This document shows positions 50,665 to 60,873 of a stretch of DNA of 64,000 bases, one piece after another. Every line of letters starts with the position of its first letter. Position 1 is the first letter of the stretch. The translations under genes were made by a program, and so were the position numbers. The DNA comes from Alphaproteobacteria bacterium. GTDB taxonomy: Bacteria; Pseudomonadota; Alphaproteobacteria; Rhizobiales; OSC116. The notes beneath the pieces are model-generated. The model saw only the letters and a list, made by a program, of their open reading frames with translations. It was not told the origin of the DNA and did no database searches. The DNA lies in the NCBI GenBank assembly GCA_002400495.2, contig NVQL02000013.1:1-64000 (forward strand), read 5' to 3'.

Positions 50665-53577
50665 TTAATATTCGCCTATCAGATGGCTGAATAAAGCCAG
50701 CATTTTGGTTTGGTTTTCGCGTAATGTCTGCTCAAGATATCTAATGTCAGGGCTGTTGGTGATGGCCAACAACAAACGCTCCAAACCATCGGGTATATTA
50801 TCAGCTTTAAAATCACCATCTATGGTGACGCGGATGATTTGCGAAACCTCTGAATATAATTTTAGCGCGATTGACAGGGTTTCATAGGCCTCGGCATCGA
50901 TCAATTTATGCTGATGCATCATATTTAACGAACGGCTCGAATTGATTTGTAATATATCGGGATGTTGATGCGCATGGATGAGGCTTAAATATTGAATGAT
51001 GAATTCAATGTCAATCAGCCCGCCTTTTATGGTTTTGGTGTTCCAAATATTATCGGTGTTTTTCTCAACATCAATGCGTTTGCGCATTTCGAGCACTTCG
51101 GCTTTGATTTTTTGGGCATCGCGTTGTTGTTGCAAAACATCATTTATGGTTGCCGTGACTTTTTTGGTTAAATTAGCATCACCAGCCACCACCCGTGCGC
51201 GGGTTAATGCCTGATGCTCCCACACCCAAGCTGAGTTTTGCTGATAGTTTTTAAAACCTTCAAAGCGGGTGGCAACAGGGCCTTTGCGGCCTGACGGGCG
51301 CAGGCGCATATCGACCTCGAACAGGGCCCCTTCAGCTGTTGGTACGGTGAGTGCCGAGATAAGGCTCTGGGTGAGTTTGGTGTACCACATGGCCGAATTG
51401 AGTGATTTTTTGCCATCAGAGACTATGTCATCTTTGCCGACATCATAAATCACAATTAGGTCTAAATCTGAAGTGCAAGTCAGCTCTTGTGAGCCTAATT
51501 TGCCCATGCCTAATATGACAATTTGGCCTTTTAGTTTGCCGAAGCGCCGTTCTATTTCCTGTGTCGCAACATCCAACATGGTTTCGATTAGGCTGTCGGC
51601 TAAATTGGCATAGGCCATGGCGATTTCACTACCGCTGGTGATTTGTGAAATTTGATGCACGCCGATTTGAAACTGTGCTTCTTGGCCAAAAATTCTGGCT
51701 CTGTCTAGTCTTTCTTCGTAAATTTCAGCGCCTTGCATGGCCTTAACAAGTCCTGCTTGATAGGCTGATTTTGATGGTAAATCTTGCATGAAATCGGGGT
51801 TAATGACCGCGTCAAATAACGGGCTTTTATTGGACAATTGAGTGGCCAATTTGGGGGCGGTGATGAGAATGTTGACGAATAAGTTGAACAAATAGGTGTT
51901 GTTGATGAATAAAGAAAATAACTGCACACCTGCTGGCAAGCCCATTAAGAAGCGATCAAAAGCCAGAATTGCGTTATCGGGGTGATAGGCTTTGGATAAT
52001 TCTTGCAAAATGGTGGGTACCATTTCGGTCACCAAGGAACGGGTGCGGGCGGTTCGCATGCAGCGGTAGCGGCCAAAATGCCATTGACGGACAATTTCTG
52101 AAGTGCGCTCTGGGTGTTCATAGCCCATGGCGGATAGTGTGGCTAAAGTCGCCTCATCATGCTCACTGCCAGTGAAAACTAAATTGCCCATTTCGGCATT
52201 TAGCTCGGCTGCGTGTTCGAACAATGCCGCATAATGTTCTTGTACTTTATTTAAATGCCATAGCATTTGTTGGCGGAAGGTTTTTAGGTTTTCACAGCCA
52301 CAAAAACGGGCAAAATTTTCGAGCTTTTCAATGTCGGATGGCAAGGTTTGGGTCTGCTCGTCATTCATCATTTGAATGCGGTGTTCGATGTTGCGCAAAT
52401 AAATATAGCATTTCTGCATATCTGCAGCCACTTCGGGCAATATCCATTGGGTTTTTGCAAGGCGATTGAGCATTTCTAAAGTGCCTGAATGGCGCAATTC
52501 GACTTGTCGTCCGCCTGCTATAAGCTGCTGAGTTTGTACAAAAAATTCTATTTCTCTGATGCCGCCGCGGCCTAATTTAATGTTATGACCATCGACCTTA
52601 ATTTCGCCATGGCCTTTGTGAACATGAATTTGGCGCTTCATGGCGTGGACATCACGTATGGTGGCAAAGTCTAGATATTTGCGCCAAATGAAAGGCAGCA
52701 ATTGCTTCATGAAATCTTGCCCGAGCGTTTGATCGCCTGCACAAATGCGCGCCTTAATCATTGCGGCACGCTCCCAATTTTGGCCGATTGATTCATAATA
52801 GCCTAAAGCAGCTTGATAGCTCATGGCAATTTGAGTGGCGCCGGGGTCTGGCCGCAGGCGTAAATCCACGCGAAATACATAACCAAATTCATTGCGCTCT
52901 TGGATTAAATGCACCAGTTTTTTGGTGAGGCGTATGGCGAATTTGTAGGGGTCTTTGCCATTGGCTACCTTAAAATTTTCGGGGTCAAAAAATACGATTA
53001 AATCAATGTCGGAAGAGTAATTTAACTCATAGGCGCCGTGCTTGCCCATGGCAATGACAAATAGGCCACAATTTTTACTGACGCTGTGAATGTCATCGCT
53101 TTCAAATTGACCTGATTTAACGGCTTGTTTGAGTAGATAACTCAGCGCAATTTCTATCGATAGATCGGCAAATTTGCTCAAGGCATCGGTCACTTGGGCT
53201 TGTGTCCATAAGCCTGCCAAATCCCAAATCGCCAAGCATAATGCGACTTTTAGCTTGGCAATGCGCAGGCATTTCATAATTTCATACTCATCGCTCGCCT
53301 CGTTGGCTTGGGCGATGAAATCGGCAATTAATTTGGTATATAGATCGCTGGGGTTGCGAGTAAAACTATCCAAGGCAAAGGCTGGATATTTACGAATGAT
53401 GCCCGTTAAATAGGGCGATGAAGCTAAGATGATATTGAGCAAAGGGCGTAATTTGCCCTGTTGCTTCAGAAACTCATATTCAAGCTGATGGGCATCGAAT
53501 ATTTGCGCTAAATCTTCATAAAGAATATCGACTTGCTGTTGATCAGCGGGGCTTAAATGATATGTCACCTGTTTCAT
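50665..53577 (-). CDS. glnE: glutamine synthetase adenylyltransferase/adenylyl-removing enzyme
   Basis: 970 residues from the ATG at 53577 (AGGTGAAT upstream; an ATG at 53607 overlaps ccmH and lacks a site). Two nucleotidyltransferase domains: the first has IAMGKHGAYELNYSSDIDLIVFF, the second GMGKLGSQELTCTSDLDLIVIYD. The N-terminal one removes AMP from glutamine synthetase and the C-terminal one adds it, in response to PII. The final line is the regulator-linked helical domain (KTIKGGLIDIEFIIQYLSL). Immediately downstream of ccmH on the minus strand. Confidence 0.95.
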   Translation of the reverse strand: MKQVTYHLSPADQQQVDILYEDLAQIFDAHQLEYEFLKQQGKLRPLLNIILASSPYLTGIIRKYPAFALDSFTRNPSDLYTKLIADFIAQANEASDEYEIMKCLRIAKLKVALCLAIWDLAGLWTQAQVTDALSKFADLSIEIALSYLLKQAVKSGQFESDDIHSVSKNCGLFVIAMGKHGAYELNYSSDIDLIVFFDPENFKVANGKDPYKFAIRLTKKLVHLIQERNEFGYVFRVDLRLRPDPGATQIAMSYQAALGYYESIGQNWERAAMIKARICAGDQTLGQDFMKQLLPFIWRKYLDFATIRDVHAMKRQIHVHKGHGEIKVDGHNIKLGRGGIREIEFFVQTQQLIAGGRQVELRHSGTLEMLNRLAKTQWILPEVAADMQKCYIYLRNIEHRIQMMNDEQTQTLPSDIEKLENFARFCGCENLKTFRQQMLWHLNKVQEHYAALFEHAAELNAEMGNLVFTGSEHDEATLATLSAMGYEHPERTSEIVRQWHFGRYRCMRTARTRSLVTEMVPTILQELSKAYHPDNAILAFDRFLMGLPAGVQLFSLFINNTYLFNLFVNILITAPKLATQLSNKSPLFDAVINPDFMQDLPSKSAYQAGLVKAMQGAEIYEERLDRARIFGQEAQFQIGVHQISQITSGSEIAMAYANLADSLIETMLDVATQEIERRFGKLKGQIVILGMGKLGSQELTCTSDLDLIVIYDVGKDDIVSDGKKSLNSAMWYTKLTQSLISALTVPTAEGALFEVDMRLRPSGRKGPVATRFEGFKNYQQNSAWVWEHQALTRARVVAGDANLTKKVTATINDVLQQQRDAQKIKAEVLEMRKRIDVEKNTDNIWNTKTIKGGLIDIEFIIQYLSLIHAHQHPDILQINSSRSLNMMHQHKLIDAEAYETLSIALKLYSEVSQIIRVTIDGDFKADNIPDGLERLLLAITNSPDIRYLEQTLRENQTKMLALFSHLIGEY

Positions 53578-53587
53578 ATTCACCTGT

Positions 53588-54010
53588 TCATTGATCGGCT
53601 GATTCATCCTTTTGGGTTTTATTCATATTCCTAAAATAGATGTAAGCCGACAGAAAAGCCAGCGCTAAAAATATAACCGGCGTGAGCCATAAAAATGAAT
53701 TTTGACCCGAGAATAAAGGCTTGAGCAATACAAATTCACCGTAGCGATCGACCAAGAATTGTTTAATCTCAAGGTCGGTTTTGCCTTGTAGAATTTGCTC
53801 ACGAACCAATATTTTAAGATCAATCGCTAGATCGGCATCGGATGATTCAATCGATTGATTTTGGCAGACCAGACAGCGTAATTCTAACGACAAATCTTTT
53901 GCCCGTTGTTCGAGCGTTACATCTTGCAAGGGCACAACTTTTAACGCGGCTTGCGCTTGGTGAAAGCTAAAAATGCTGATGATACAGAGGATGACGAGGC
54001 GTTTAAACAT
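53588..54010 (-). CDS. ccmH: cytochrome c maturation protein CcmH
   Basis: 140 residues, signal peptide to QAQAALK. The redox motif is RCLVCQNQSIESS (Cys46 and Cys49), followed by the helical bundle and a C-terminal membrane anchor (FLWLTPVIFLALAFLSAYIYF). In cytochrome c biogenesis it reduces apocytochrome thiols and works with CcmF. It overlaps ccmF by 8 bases. Confidence 0.95.
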   Translation of the reverse strand: MFKRLVILCIISIFSFHQAQAALKVVPLQDVTLEQRAKDLSLELRCLVCQNQSIESSDADLAIDLKILVREQILQGKTDLEIKQFLVDRYGEFVLLKPLFSGQNSFLWLTPVIFLALAFLSAYIYFRNMNKTQKDESADQ

Positions 54011-55994
54011 GCTGTGCCTGTTGCTTTAGTGCGGCGCGGTTAACTTTGCGCCCGCGCCTATCGGTTAGTGATAAAAACCCGCCGAGCATCATTAATAATG
54101 GCCCCAACCAGATGAATAAAACCAGCGGGTTATAATAGGCGCGCAATTGCACTTTGTTGTTTTCGCCCAAAACACCGAAAGCAATATAGATTTGGCCAAA
54201 ATAATGATTGTAGAGGCCAACCTCGGTGGTTGGTGAACTGCGCTTTAAATAGCGGCGTTTGGCGGTGGCGAGATTGCCTAAATTCACGCCATCTTTGCTT
54301 AAGGTGAAATTGCCGACAATCTCGTTATAATTGCTGGCGGTTTGGTTTTGCACATTGTCGAATTCTAGCTCAAAACCTGCAATTGACATTTTGTCGCCAA
54401 CCGTCATCTCCTGAATATTCTGCACGCGCCAAGCGCTCATGGCGGCTAGTCCAAGCACCAAAACACCAACGCCCATATGCGCCAACATGACGGCGAATTT
54501 GGCGCGTCTTAAATTAAACAAACGACGCAGAGCCAAATGCCACTCTATCTGGCCAAAACGGGCTGAATATAGGATTTCCCATACAGCGCCAAATACCAGC
54601 CACACGCCTAGTAAAACTGCTGCCCAAGCGAGAATATCGCGATGACCAGTTAAATATAAGAACATCAACATGGTGGCAAAAGCTAGTAAAAACACCCAAA
54701 TAAGCTTTTTCATCGCAACCAGAAAATCAGCCTTTTTCCATGGCAACATGTTACCAATTGGCAGCAGGATGAGCAAAGGTACTGCTAAAGGGATAAAAGT
54801 TTGATTGAAAAATGGCGCGCCGACCGATAATTTACTGGCGCCAATGGCATCGATGAATAATGGGTATAATGTGCCGACAAATACCGTGACCAGCATAACT
54901 GATAGAATGAGGTTATTGAGCAGTAAAGCGCCCTCGCGGCTGATCGGCGCGAATACGCCACGTTGTTTTATGTGGCCGCTTTTAAACGCGTAAAGGCTAA
55001 GCCCACCTGCCATGAAGTAGAATAATATGGCCAAAATGACAGTGCCACGTTCGGGATCAACCGCAAAAGCATGAACCGAAGTTAAAATGCCCGAACGGAC
55101 TAGAAATGTGCCCAAAAGGCTCAGGCCAAAAGCCACGATGGCCAGCAGGATAGTCCAACTGCCAAGTGCGCCGCGTTTTTCCATCACGATGGCGCTGTGC
55201 AGTAAAGCTGTGGTCGCAAGCCACGGCATTAATGATGCGTTTTCAACAGGATCCCAGAACCAAAAGCCGCCCCAGCCTAGCTCATAATATGCCCAATATG
55301 AACCGAGCGCGATGCCGCCTGTGAGGCAAGCCCATGCAAATAATGTCCATGGCCGCACCCATTTTGCCCATTCTTCATCGGCCTTTTCGGTCAACAAAGC
55401 GGCAATCGCGAAGGAAAAAGGAATGGAAAGGCCGACATAGCCCAAATATAGTAATGGAGGATGCACCGCCAACGCCCAATCTTGCAACAGTGGATTGAGA
55501 TTATTGCCTTCGATGGGCACAATATTCAAGCGCTCAAACGGGTTTGAAGTGAAGATGATGAAACCCAAAATAGCAACCGCCAGCATGGCTTGAATGGCCA
55601 GCGTGGTACTTAAAAACTTAATGTCTAGCTTGCCACCAAATAGCGACAAGCATGCGCCAAGCAAGCTGATGATGAGCGAGAATAGAAGGATTGAGCCTTC
55701 GTGATTGCCCCAAGTGGCTGCTAGTTTATAGAATAAAGGTTTTTGGCTGTGCGAATGCTCGACGATGATTTTTAAGGAAAAATCGGAACTGGCGAAAAGT
55801 AATAATAAAATGACAAAGCTCAGCGCCAACAAGATGGCTTGTAGCACGGCAGCACGGTTGGTGATGGCGCCGAGCATATTATGTTTATCGGCATGCTGCA
55901 TAAGCGGTAACAAGCCGATGACCATCTGAAATAACGCGATGGCAAAGCTTAAAATGAGCGCAAATTGTCCAAACTCAGCCAACATATTATTCAC
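54003..55994 (-). CDS. ccmF: heme lyase subunit CcmF
   Basis: 663 residues with about 15 membrane segments. The WWD heme-handling domain reads WGGFWFWDPVENASLMPWL, and His residues near LLHSAIVMEKR and in KLAATWGNHEGSILLF belong to its heme contacts. CcmF takes heme from CcmE and attaches it to apocytochrome c. It overlaps ccmE (8 bases) and ccmH. Confidence 0.95.
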   Translation of the reverse strand: MNNMLAEFGQFALILSFAIALFQMVIGLLPLMQHADKHNMLGAITNRAAVLQAILLALSFVILLLLFASSDFSLKIIVEHSHSQKPLFYKLAATWGNHEGSILLFSLIISLLGACLSLFGGKLDIKFLSTTLAIQAMLAVAILGFIIFTSNPFERLNIVPIEGNNLNPLLQDWALAVHPPLLYLGYVGLSIPFSFAIAALLTEKADEEWAKWVRPWTLFAWACLTGGIALGSYWAYYELGWGGFWFWDPVENASLMPWLATTALLHSAIVMEKRGALGSWTILLAIVAFGLSLLGTFLVRSGILTSVHAFAVDPERGTVILAILFYFMAGGLSLYAFKSGHIKQRGVFAPISREGALLLNNLILSVMLVTVFVGTLYPLFIDAIGASKLSVGAPFFNQTFIPLAVPLLILLPIGNMLPWKKADFLVAMKKLIWVFLLAFATMLMFLYLTGHRDILAWAAVLLGVWLVFGAVWEILYSARFGQIEWHLALRRLFNLRRAKFAVMLAHMGVGVLVLGLAAMSAWRVQNIQEMTVGDKMSIAGFELEFDNVQNQTASNYNEIVGNFTLSKDGVNLGNLATAKRRYLKRSSPTTEVGLYNHYFGQIYIAFGVLGENNKVQLRAYYNPLVLFIWLGPLLMMLGGFLSLTDRRGRKVNRAALKQQAQHV

Positions 55995-56451
55995 TTACTT
56001 TCTGAACTTCGGCCTTGGTGTCGCCCTCTTGCCAATGGCCTTGGGCTTTTAGGCTGTCAGCAACTTCTTTGGGCATATAATTTTCATCATGTTTGGCCAG
56101 CAAGCTATCGGCAAGAAAAATCTTATCTTGGCTTAAATAGCCTTCTAAAACCACACCCTGCCCCTCTTTAAACAGGTCTGGCACGACGCCTTCATATTCG
56201 ACCTTCAATTCAGACTGGTTGTCGGTGATGTCAAATTTCAGCAATGAGCCTTGATGCTTGACACTATTGTCCATTACCAAGCCGCCAATGCGTGATCTTT
56301 TTTGACTGTCGGTTTTTTCAGTTAAAATTTCAGTAGGGGTTTTGAAGAAAGATATGCCATCTTCCATAGCTGTGAGAATCAAACCTGTTGCCAAGCCAAG
56401 CAATGCCAAGCCAACAATGATAAAGGTGAATCTTTGCTGTTTTCGGGTCAT
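55987..56451 (-). CDS. ccmE: heme chaperone CcmE
   Basis: 154 residues. N-terminal membrane anchor (FTFIIVGLALLGLATGLILTA), a beta-barrel domain and the heme-binding His121 in LAKHDENYMPKEV. Carries heme in the periplasm to CcmF. Overlaps ccmI by 4 bases. Confidence 0.95.
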   Translation of the reverse strand: MTRKQQRFTFIIVGLALLGLATGLILTAMEDGISFFKTPTEILTEKTDSQKRSRIGGLVMDNSVKHQGSLLKFDITDNQSELKVEYEGVVPDLFKEGQGVVLEGYLSQDKIFLADSLLAKHDENYMPKEVADSLKAQGHWQEGDTKAEVQKVSE

Positions 56452-57116
56452 TGGTTCGCCTCAGCTTGGTTGAGTGTATCTAATATTTGGGTCAAAGGCT
56501 GCATCTGTTCGGCGCTAAATTCATGCGATGCAATGAAAGCATTTATTGCAGATTTGGCTTCGGCTAACTCGCCATTATTTTGCAGCATTGTGGCGTAGAA
56601 ATACATGGTTTCAATGTCATCGGGGGATTTTTCTTGCGCTTTGGTGAAAGCCACTTTGGTCATCGGCCCAAAAACACCCTTATTGATGATCAGGTTGGAT
56701 TTGCCTAAACCCAGCCAGTTTGGGCCATTGCTATTGCCGAATTTTATGGCATTTGCAAAGGCTTCGAAAGCTTTTTTGGGTTGGTTTAGGCTTAGATAGG
56801 TGGGGGCAACTACTTGCCAGCCTTCGGCATCTTCGGGGTTTTGGGCTAAATGAGCTTCAATCTGCTCGATGATGGCTACATATTTACTGTCAATGACGGC
56901 GTTTTGGGGTGAAGATAAAAATGCTGAGTTGCCAATATAGGCATATAGGCCAATGGAGCCAAGCCCAAGACACGCTGCCCCAAGCAATATAGGCAATCGG
57001 CTGGAGAAAAACCTATACTGTGCAGTGGCATTAAAACGCAAAAATATGGGAATGGATATATATGCAAAACTTGCAAAGCTGAGCAAAATAATCGAAAACC
57101 AAAAAAATAGCTGCAT
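56448..57116 (-). CDS. ccmI: cytochrome c maturation protein CcmI, short form
   Basis: 222 residues. Two membrane segments (FFWFSIILLSFASFAYISIPI, LPILLGAACLGLGSIGLYAYIG), then TPR-type helices (EGWQVVAPTYLSLNQPKKAFEAF; NWLGLGKSNLIINKG). Family members in rhizobia (CycH) are usually longer with more TPRs, so this copy is reduced. It holds apocytochrome c for the maturation complex. First gene of the ccm group. Confidence 0.85.
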   Translation of the reverse strand: MQLFFWFSIILLSFASFAYISIPIFLRFNATAQYRFFSSRLPILLGAACLGLGSIGLYAYIGNSAFLSSPQNAVIDSKYVAIIEQIEAHLAQNPEDAEGWQVVAPTYLSLNQPKKAFEAFANAIKFGNSNGPNWLGLGKSNLIINKGVFGPMTKVAFTKAQEKSPDDIETMYFYATMLQNNGELAEAKSAINAFIASHEFSAEQMQPLTQILDTLNQAEANQ

Positions 57117-57246
57117 GAATAGACGAGCCCAACAGAATTACAGGCCAATACATATTCGTTTTGACCTTTGCCATTTTATAAGCTGTTTTTAAGAAAATGC
57201 AACGCGACAATCTGTCTCTTTATAACAAATTATCGATTTACTCGCC

Positions 57247-58659
57247 TTATTCTTCACCTGCTTGCACGGCCAACTGGCCACCTTTATAGTAGACTTCAGC
57301 TTGTTCGGGATCCTTAATTATTCTTATCAAATCCGTTGAAATTTGCAAATAAGCCAATAATGTTTTTTTATTTTCAGTGTTTTCTCGGCGTATTAGATCA
57401 ACAATTGCCTCTGAGAATACATCGATGAATTCCTTACATTTTTTGTAGCTTTCGGTGAACGTAACATGACAGGATGCAGCTTGAATATGTAATTTAATAC
57501 CGTGCAACAAATATATGCTCGAGTTTAACTTATCAATTTCTAACTGATTAGGTGCTTTTATGGGTTTTCCGTCGTTGATTTTTTGATATCGCCCCAAGAC
57601 ACCGGTCAACAATTTTGGACAAACTGTAATATCTTCCTCCAAGGCCTCGGCTGCTTGGGTTTTCATATTAATAATGTCTCTGCCCCAACTGCTGATTGGA
57701 GACACATCAAATTCTCGTTCTAGACCTAAAATAATTTTAGCATAATTCAGATAATGTTCTAAATGTTGCTTGTGGTTTTCTTGATTATTCTCACTTGCTG
57801 TAAAATTAAATAAACTCACCTTGGCATTAAAAATGAGTATCTCTCCCAATAAAGATAAATCGCATTTAGCAGCGGCTGACGCATCATCAATTCGATAATA
57901 TTTTTGTATGATCCGCAATATTTGCGAGGGGTGTTTTAAAGTGTCGATTAACAATGTGATATAAAAAGGAAACATTTTCGGTTGTTGGTCTTTCATTTTC
58001 ATCACTTCATTGGTAATTTTTGCAAGAACTTTACCGCTTAAATCAGGAATTTCAAGGGTAAAAGCCTTATGGGCTTTTTCAACCTGATCAATATTTTGCA
58101 AATAATAGGCTAGCTCTTCGGCTTCGCGTGCCACTAATTTACTGCCAATGGCAGCTGAAAAACGGGACCATTCTTTTTCATCGTCTTTATATTTTTCAAT
58201 GATTTCTTCTAATTTCTGGCCAGCTAAACGGTTAAATTCGGTGACAATAATTTTGGCTTTTTTCATCTCTTTTTTACGCACCGCAACGTTAAAAGATAGC
58301 TCTAGTTCATCAATCTCTTCCGACATTAATTGGTTCTCAAGATAATCCCAAATATTCTCCATCGAATGTCGAGAAATACGACCAACTTGCCTTTGATCAA
58401 TATCACCATCAAATAAAATGCGGCCAAATGGCAAATAAAAGTAGCGTTTGAGATTAAATTTACGCTTTTCAGGCGCTTCCAGTTCACCCTGCTTAATTAG
58501 TGTTTTGGTTGCAATGTCTGCAATGCGTAACATTTTTTGTTTTTCAGGATGTTCCTCAGGCATGCTTTCAACCTGCTTCAGCAGATATTTCAATGCTTCT
58601 GGCGGCAAAAGTTCAATTTTCTTATACATTTTCGGATCGAGAAAATTAGTTACATCCAT
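57247..58659 (-). CDS. helical hypothetical protein between feuQ-like and ccmI genes
   Basis: About 470 residues, start at ATG 58659 (a TTG 9 bases upstream is the alternative). Almost wholly helical and charged, with coiled segments around ELELSFNVAVRKKEMKKAKI and TEFNRLAGQKLEEIIEKYKDDEKEW. No signal peptide or membrane segment. No family is recognised. Its place between a two-component kinase gene and the ccm operon, where rhizobia usually have a DegP gene, is notable. A soluble scaffold role is only a guess. Confidence 0.65.
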   Translation of the reverse strand: MDVTNFLDPKMYKKIELLPPEALKYLLKQVESMPEEHPEKQKMLRIADIATKTLIKQGELEAPEKRKFNLKRYFYLPFGRILFDGDIDQRQVGRISRHSMENIWDYLENQLMSEEIDELELSFNVAVRKKEMKKAKIIVTEFNRLAGQKLEEIIEKYKDDEKEWSRFSAAIGSKLVAREAEELAYYLQNIDQVEKAHKAFTLEIPDLSGKVLAKITNEVMKMKDQQPKMFPFYITLLIDTLKHPSQILRIIQKYYRIDDASAAAKCDLSLLGEILIFNAKVSLFNFTASENNQENHKQHLEHYLNYAKIILGLEREFDVSPISSWGRDIINMKTQAAEALEEDITVCPKLLTGVLGRYQKINDGKPIKAPNQLEIDKLNSSIYLLHGIKLHIQAASCHVTFTESYKKCKEFIDVFSEAIVDLIRRENTENKKTLLAYLQISTDLIRIIKDPEQAEVYYKGGQLAVQAGEE

Positions 58660-58821
58660 AATATACAAAACCCATTAGTCTACCTATCCAATAGATAGGA
58701 TTACATTAGCCCTTCATATTAGTTGGGTTTAATTAAAATTGTGATAAAGTTTTAACTAATTACACGCAATTGTTAAATGTCTAATTCGATATAGTTCGCA
58801 TATTGCTCATAAATTTTAAAA

Positions 58822-60192
58822 TTAGGCCAATGGAAGCCATAATTCAGCTTTTAACCCACCCCATATACTTTGGGATAAGGTAAATTCACCATTATATAAT
58901 GATGTTAATTCTTTGACGATTGAAAGCCCTAATCCCGTGCCAACCATATTTTCATCAATACGATGGCCGCGCTGCAAAACCTTTTCCAATTCTTTTGGCG
59001 GCATAAACGGGCCGTCATCCTCAACTATAATGTGCAGTTGTTTTTCATTTTGAGGTTTTTGTTCGGCCTGAATGTTAATAACAACGCGGGTATTGCACCA
59101 TTTAAAAGCGTTGTCGACTAAATTACCGATCAACTCCTCTAAATCTTGCTTTTCACCATAGAAACAAACCTGCTCATCGGCATTAAGCTCTAGCTTTACA
59201 TTTTTATCAAAATTAATTTTTTGTAATGCATTTACAATCGAGGCGACGACTGAGCTTACATTTATTTTGGTCGCCACGGTATCTGCACTGGCAATCATGC
59301 GGGCGCGGTTTAAATGATGAGTGATTTGTACATTCATTAATTTTACTTGCTCAAACACGAGTTTCGAATTGGCATCGGTTTTTTTATCACTGGCGTTTAA
59401 CAATACCGATATGGGGGTTTTCAATGCATGAGCAAGATTGCCGACATGGGTTCTGGCGCGCTCAATAACCTGCCTGTTGGCGGCAATTAAATTATTAATT
59501 TCATTGGCAACAGGCATGATTTCCTGCGGCAAATTGCCTTCGATGGATTTGCCTTCACCAATTCTAATTTTAGCCAAATAGTTTTTTAGATTTTCTAACG
59601 GTTTCAATACAAATTTCAATTGAAAATAAGCGCCCAATGTCAAACCAAAAACCAAGAGGGATAGACCGGCTGCAATCATCCAATAAAACGAACGGGCTTC
59701 GGCATTTAACAATTCAGAATTACCAGAAATGACATAGAGAATGGGCGCTTGGCGCTCAGGGAATGTTATATATTGGGCATAAACCCGAATGTTGTCTTGC
59801 ACGGGCCCGCTTAAATAGCCGCGAAAAATCTTTCCCAGATTATTTTTCAAATAAGCCTTATCATCATCGCTAAATTGTTTGAATAACGAAGTATCGTGCA
59901 AAGAAACGGATTTGAACAAAGATTCATCACTTGGGCCATCAATGATCTGCCAGTACCAACCCGAAAAGAGATTGGAAAAATTAGGCGCCGAACGTTGTAA
60001 ATCCAACGTCACTTTATTGTCGATAATCCGTGTTGAACCGACCAATTCAGTGAGGGTGGTTTGCAATCTATTGTCAAATTGTTTTTCGGTTGAAAGGCTG
60101 AACAAAACCGATAAAAATACACCAGTGGTGATGGTTAAAATCACGCTGCCAACCAAAGTCGATATTAACAATCTCTTTCGAAGAGAGGTCAC
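58822..60192 (-). CDS. sensor histidine kinase, FeuQ/PhoQ-like
   Basis: 456 residues. Membrane segments near residues 12-32 and 170-190 flank a periplasmic domain. HAMP-like linker, then the HisKA His in HVGNLAHALKTPISVLL (the PhoQ-type HALKTP). HATPase motifs: LIGNLVDNAFKWC (N), VEDDGPFMP (G1) and GTGLGLSIVKELTSLYNG (G2). Contiguous with the regulator gene upstream (starts 1 base after its stop). The neighbourhood supports a FeuQ-type function in envelope or metal adaptation. Confidence 0.85.
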   Translation of the reverse strand: MTSLRKRLLISTLVGSVILTITTGVFLSVLFSLSTEKQFDNRLQTTLTELVGSTRIIDNKVTLDLQRSAPNFSNLFSGWYWQIIDGPSDESLFKSVSLHDTSLFKQFSDDDKAYLKNNLGKIFRGYLSGPVQDNIRVYAQYITFPERQAPILYVISGNSELLNAEARSFYWMIAAGLSLLVFGLTLGAYFQLKFVLKPLENLKNYLAKIRIGEGKSIEGNLPQEIMPVANEINNLIAANRQVIERARTHVGNLAHALKTPISVLLNASDKKTDANSKLVFEQVKLMNVQITHHLNRARMIASADTVATKINVSSVVASIVNALQKINFDKNVKLELNADEQVCFYGEKQDLEELIGNLVDNAFKWCNTRVVINIQAEQKPQNEKQLHIIVEDDGPFMPPKELEKVLQRGHRIDENMVGTGLGLSIVKELTSLYNGEFTLSQSIWGGLKAELWLPLA

Positions 60193-60858
60193 TTACACAC
60201 CTTCTTCAATAAGTTGATAGCCCAAACCACGTACGGTTTTCAGCATATCTGCACCAAGTTTTTTGCGTATCCGCCCAACAAAAACTTCAATTGTATTTGA
60301 ATCACGATCAAAATCTTGGTCATATAAATGTTCAACCAATTCAGTGCGCGATATAACGCGCCCCTGTTGGTGCAACATGTAAGACAGCAGTCTAAATTCC
60401 AGCGAGGTCAATTTCACTTGCGCGTCATTCACAAAAATGCGTGAGGTTCTGGTATCAAGCAAAATTGGGCCGCATGTAATCTCACTTGAAGCATGACCGG
60501 CGGCGCGGCGTATCAGGGCGCGCAATCGGGCTAACAATTCTTCCATATGAAATGGCTTGGCGACATAATCATCAGCACCTGCGTCAAAACCAGCAACCTT
60601 GTCATTCCATCTATCACGCGCGGTTAAAATAAGCACAGGCATTTTATGCCCCTCGCGGCGCCAGTTTTCTAACACCGAAATGCCATCCATTAACGGCAAG
60701 CCTAAGTCCAAAACCACGGCATCATAAGCCTCGGTTGAACCCAAAAAATGGCCTTCTTCGCCGTCTTGTGCGCTGTCGACTACATAGCCATTGTCTATGA
60801 GCGCGGCCTTAATCTGGCGGTTTAAATCTTTATCATCTTCTACAAGTAATAACCGCAT
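60193..60858 (-). CDS. OmpR-family response regulator, FeuP/PhoP-like
   Basis: 221 residues. Receiver domain with the Asp cluster (VEDDKD), phospho-acceptor Asp51 (VVLDLGLPLMDG), Thr in LILTARD and Lys101 region (VAKPF). C-terminal winged helix (LTSLEFRLLSYMLHQQGRVISRTELVEHLYD, then SNTIEVFVGRIRKKLG and VRGLGYQL). Controls transcription with the kinase encoded directly after it. Upstream, 15 bp away, is the PepSY-like gene. Confidence 0.9.
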   Translation of the reverse strand: MRLLLVEDDKDLNRQIKAALIDNGYVVDSAQDGEEGHFLGSTEAYDAVVLDLGLPLMDGISVLENWRREGHKMPVLILTARDRWNDKVAGFDAGADDYVAKPFHMEELLARLRALIRRAAGHASSEITCGPILLDTRTSRIFVNDAQVKLTSLEFRLLSYMLHQQGRVISRTELVEHLYDQDFDRDSNTIEVFVGRIRKKLGADMLKTVRGLGYQLIEEGV

Positions 60859-60873
60859 AAAATGCCTTAAAAT

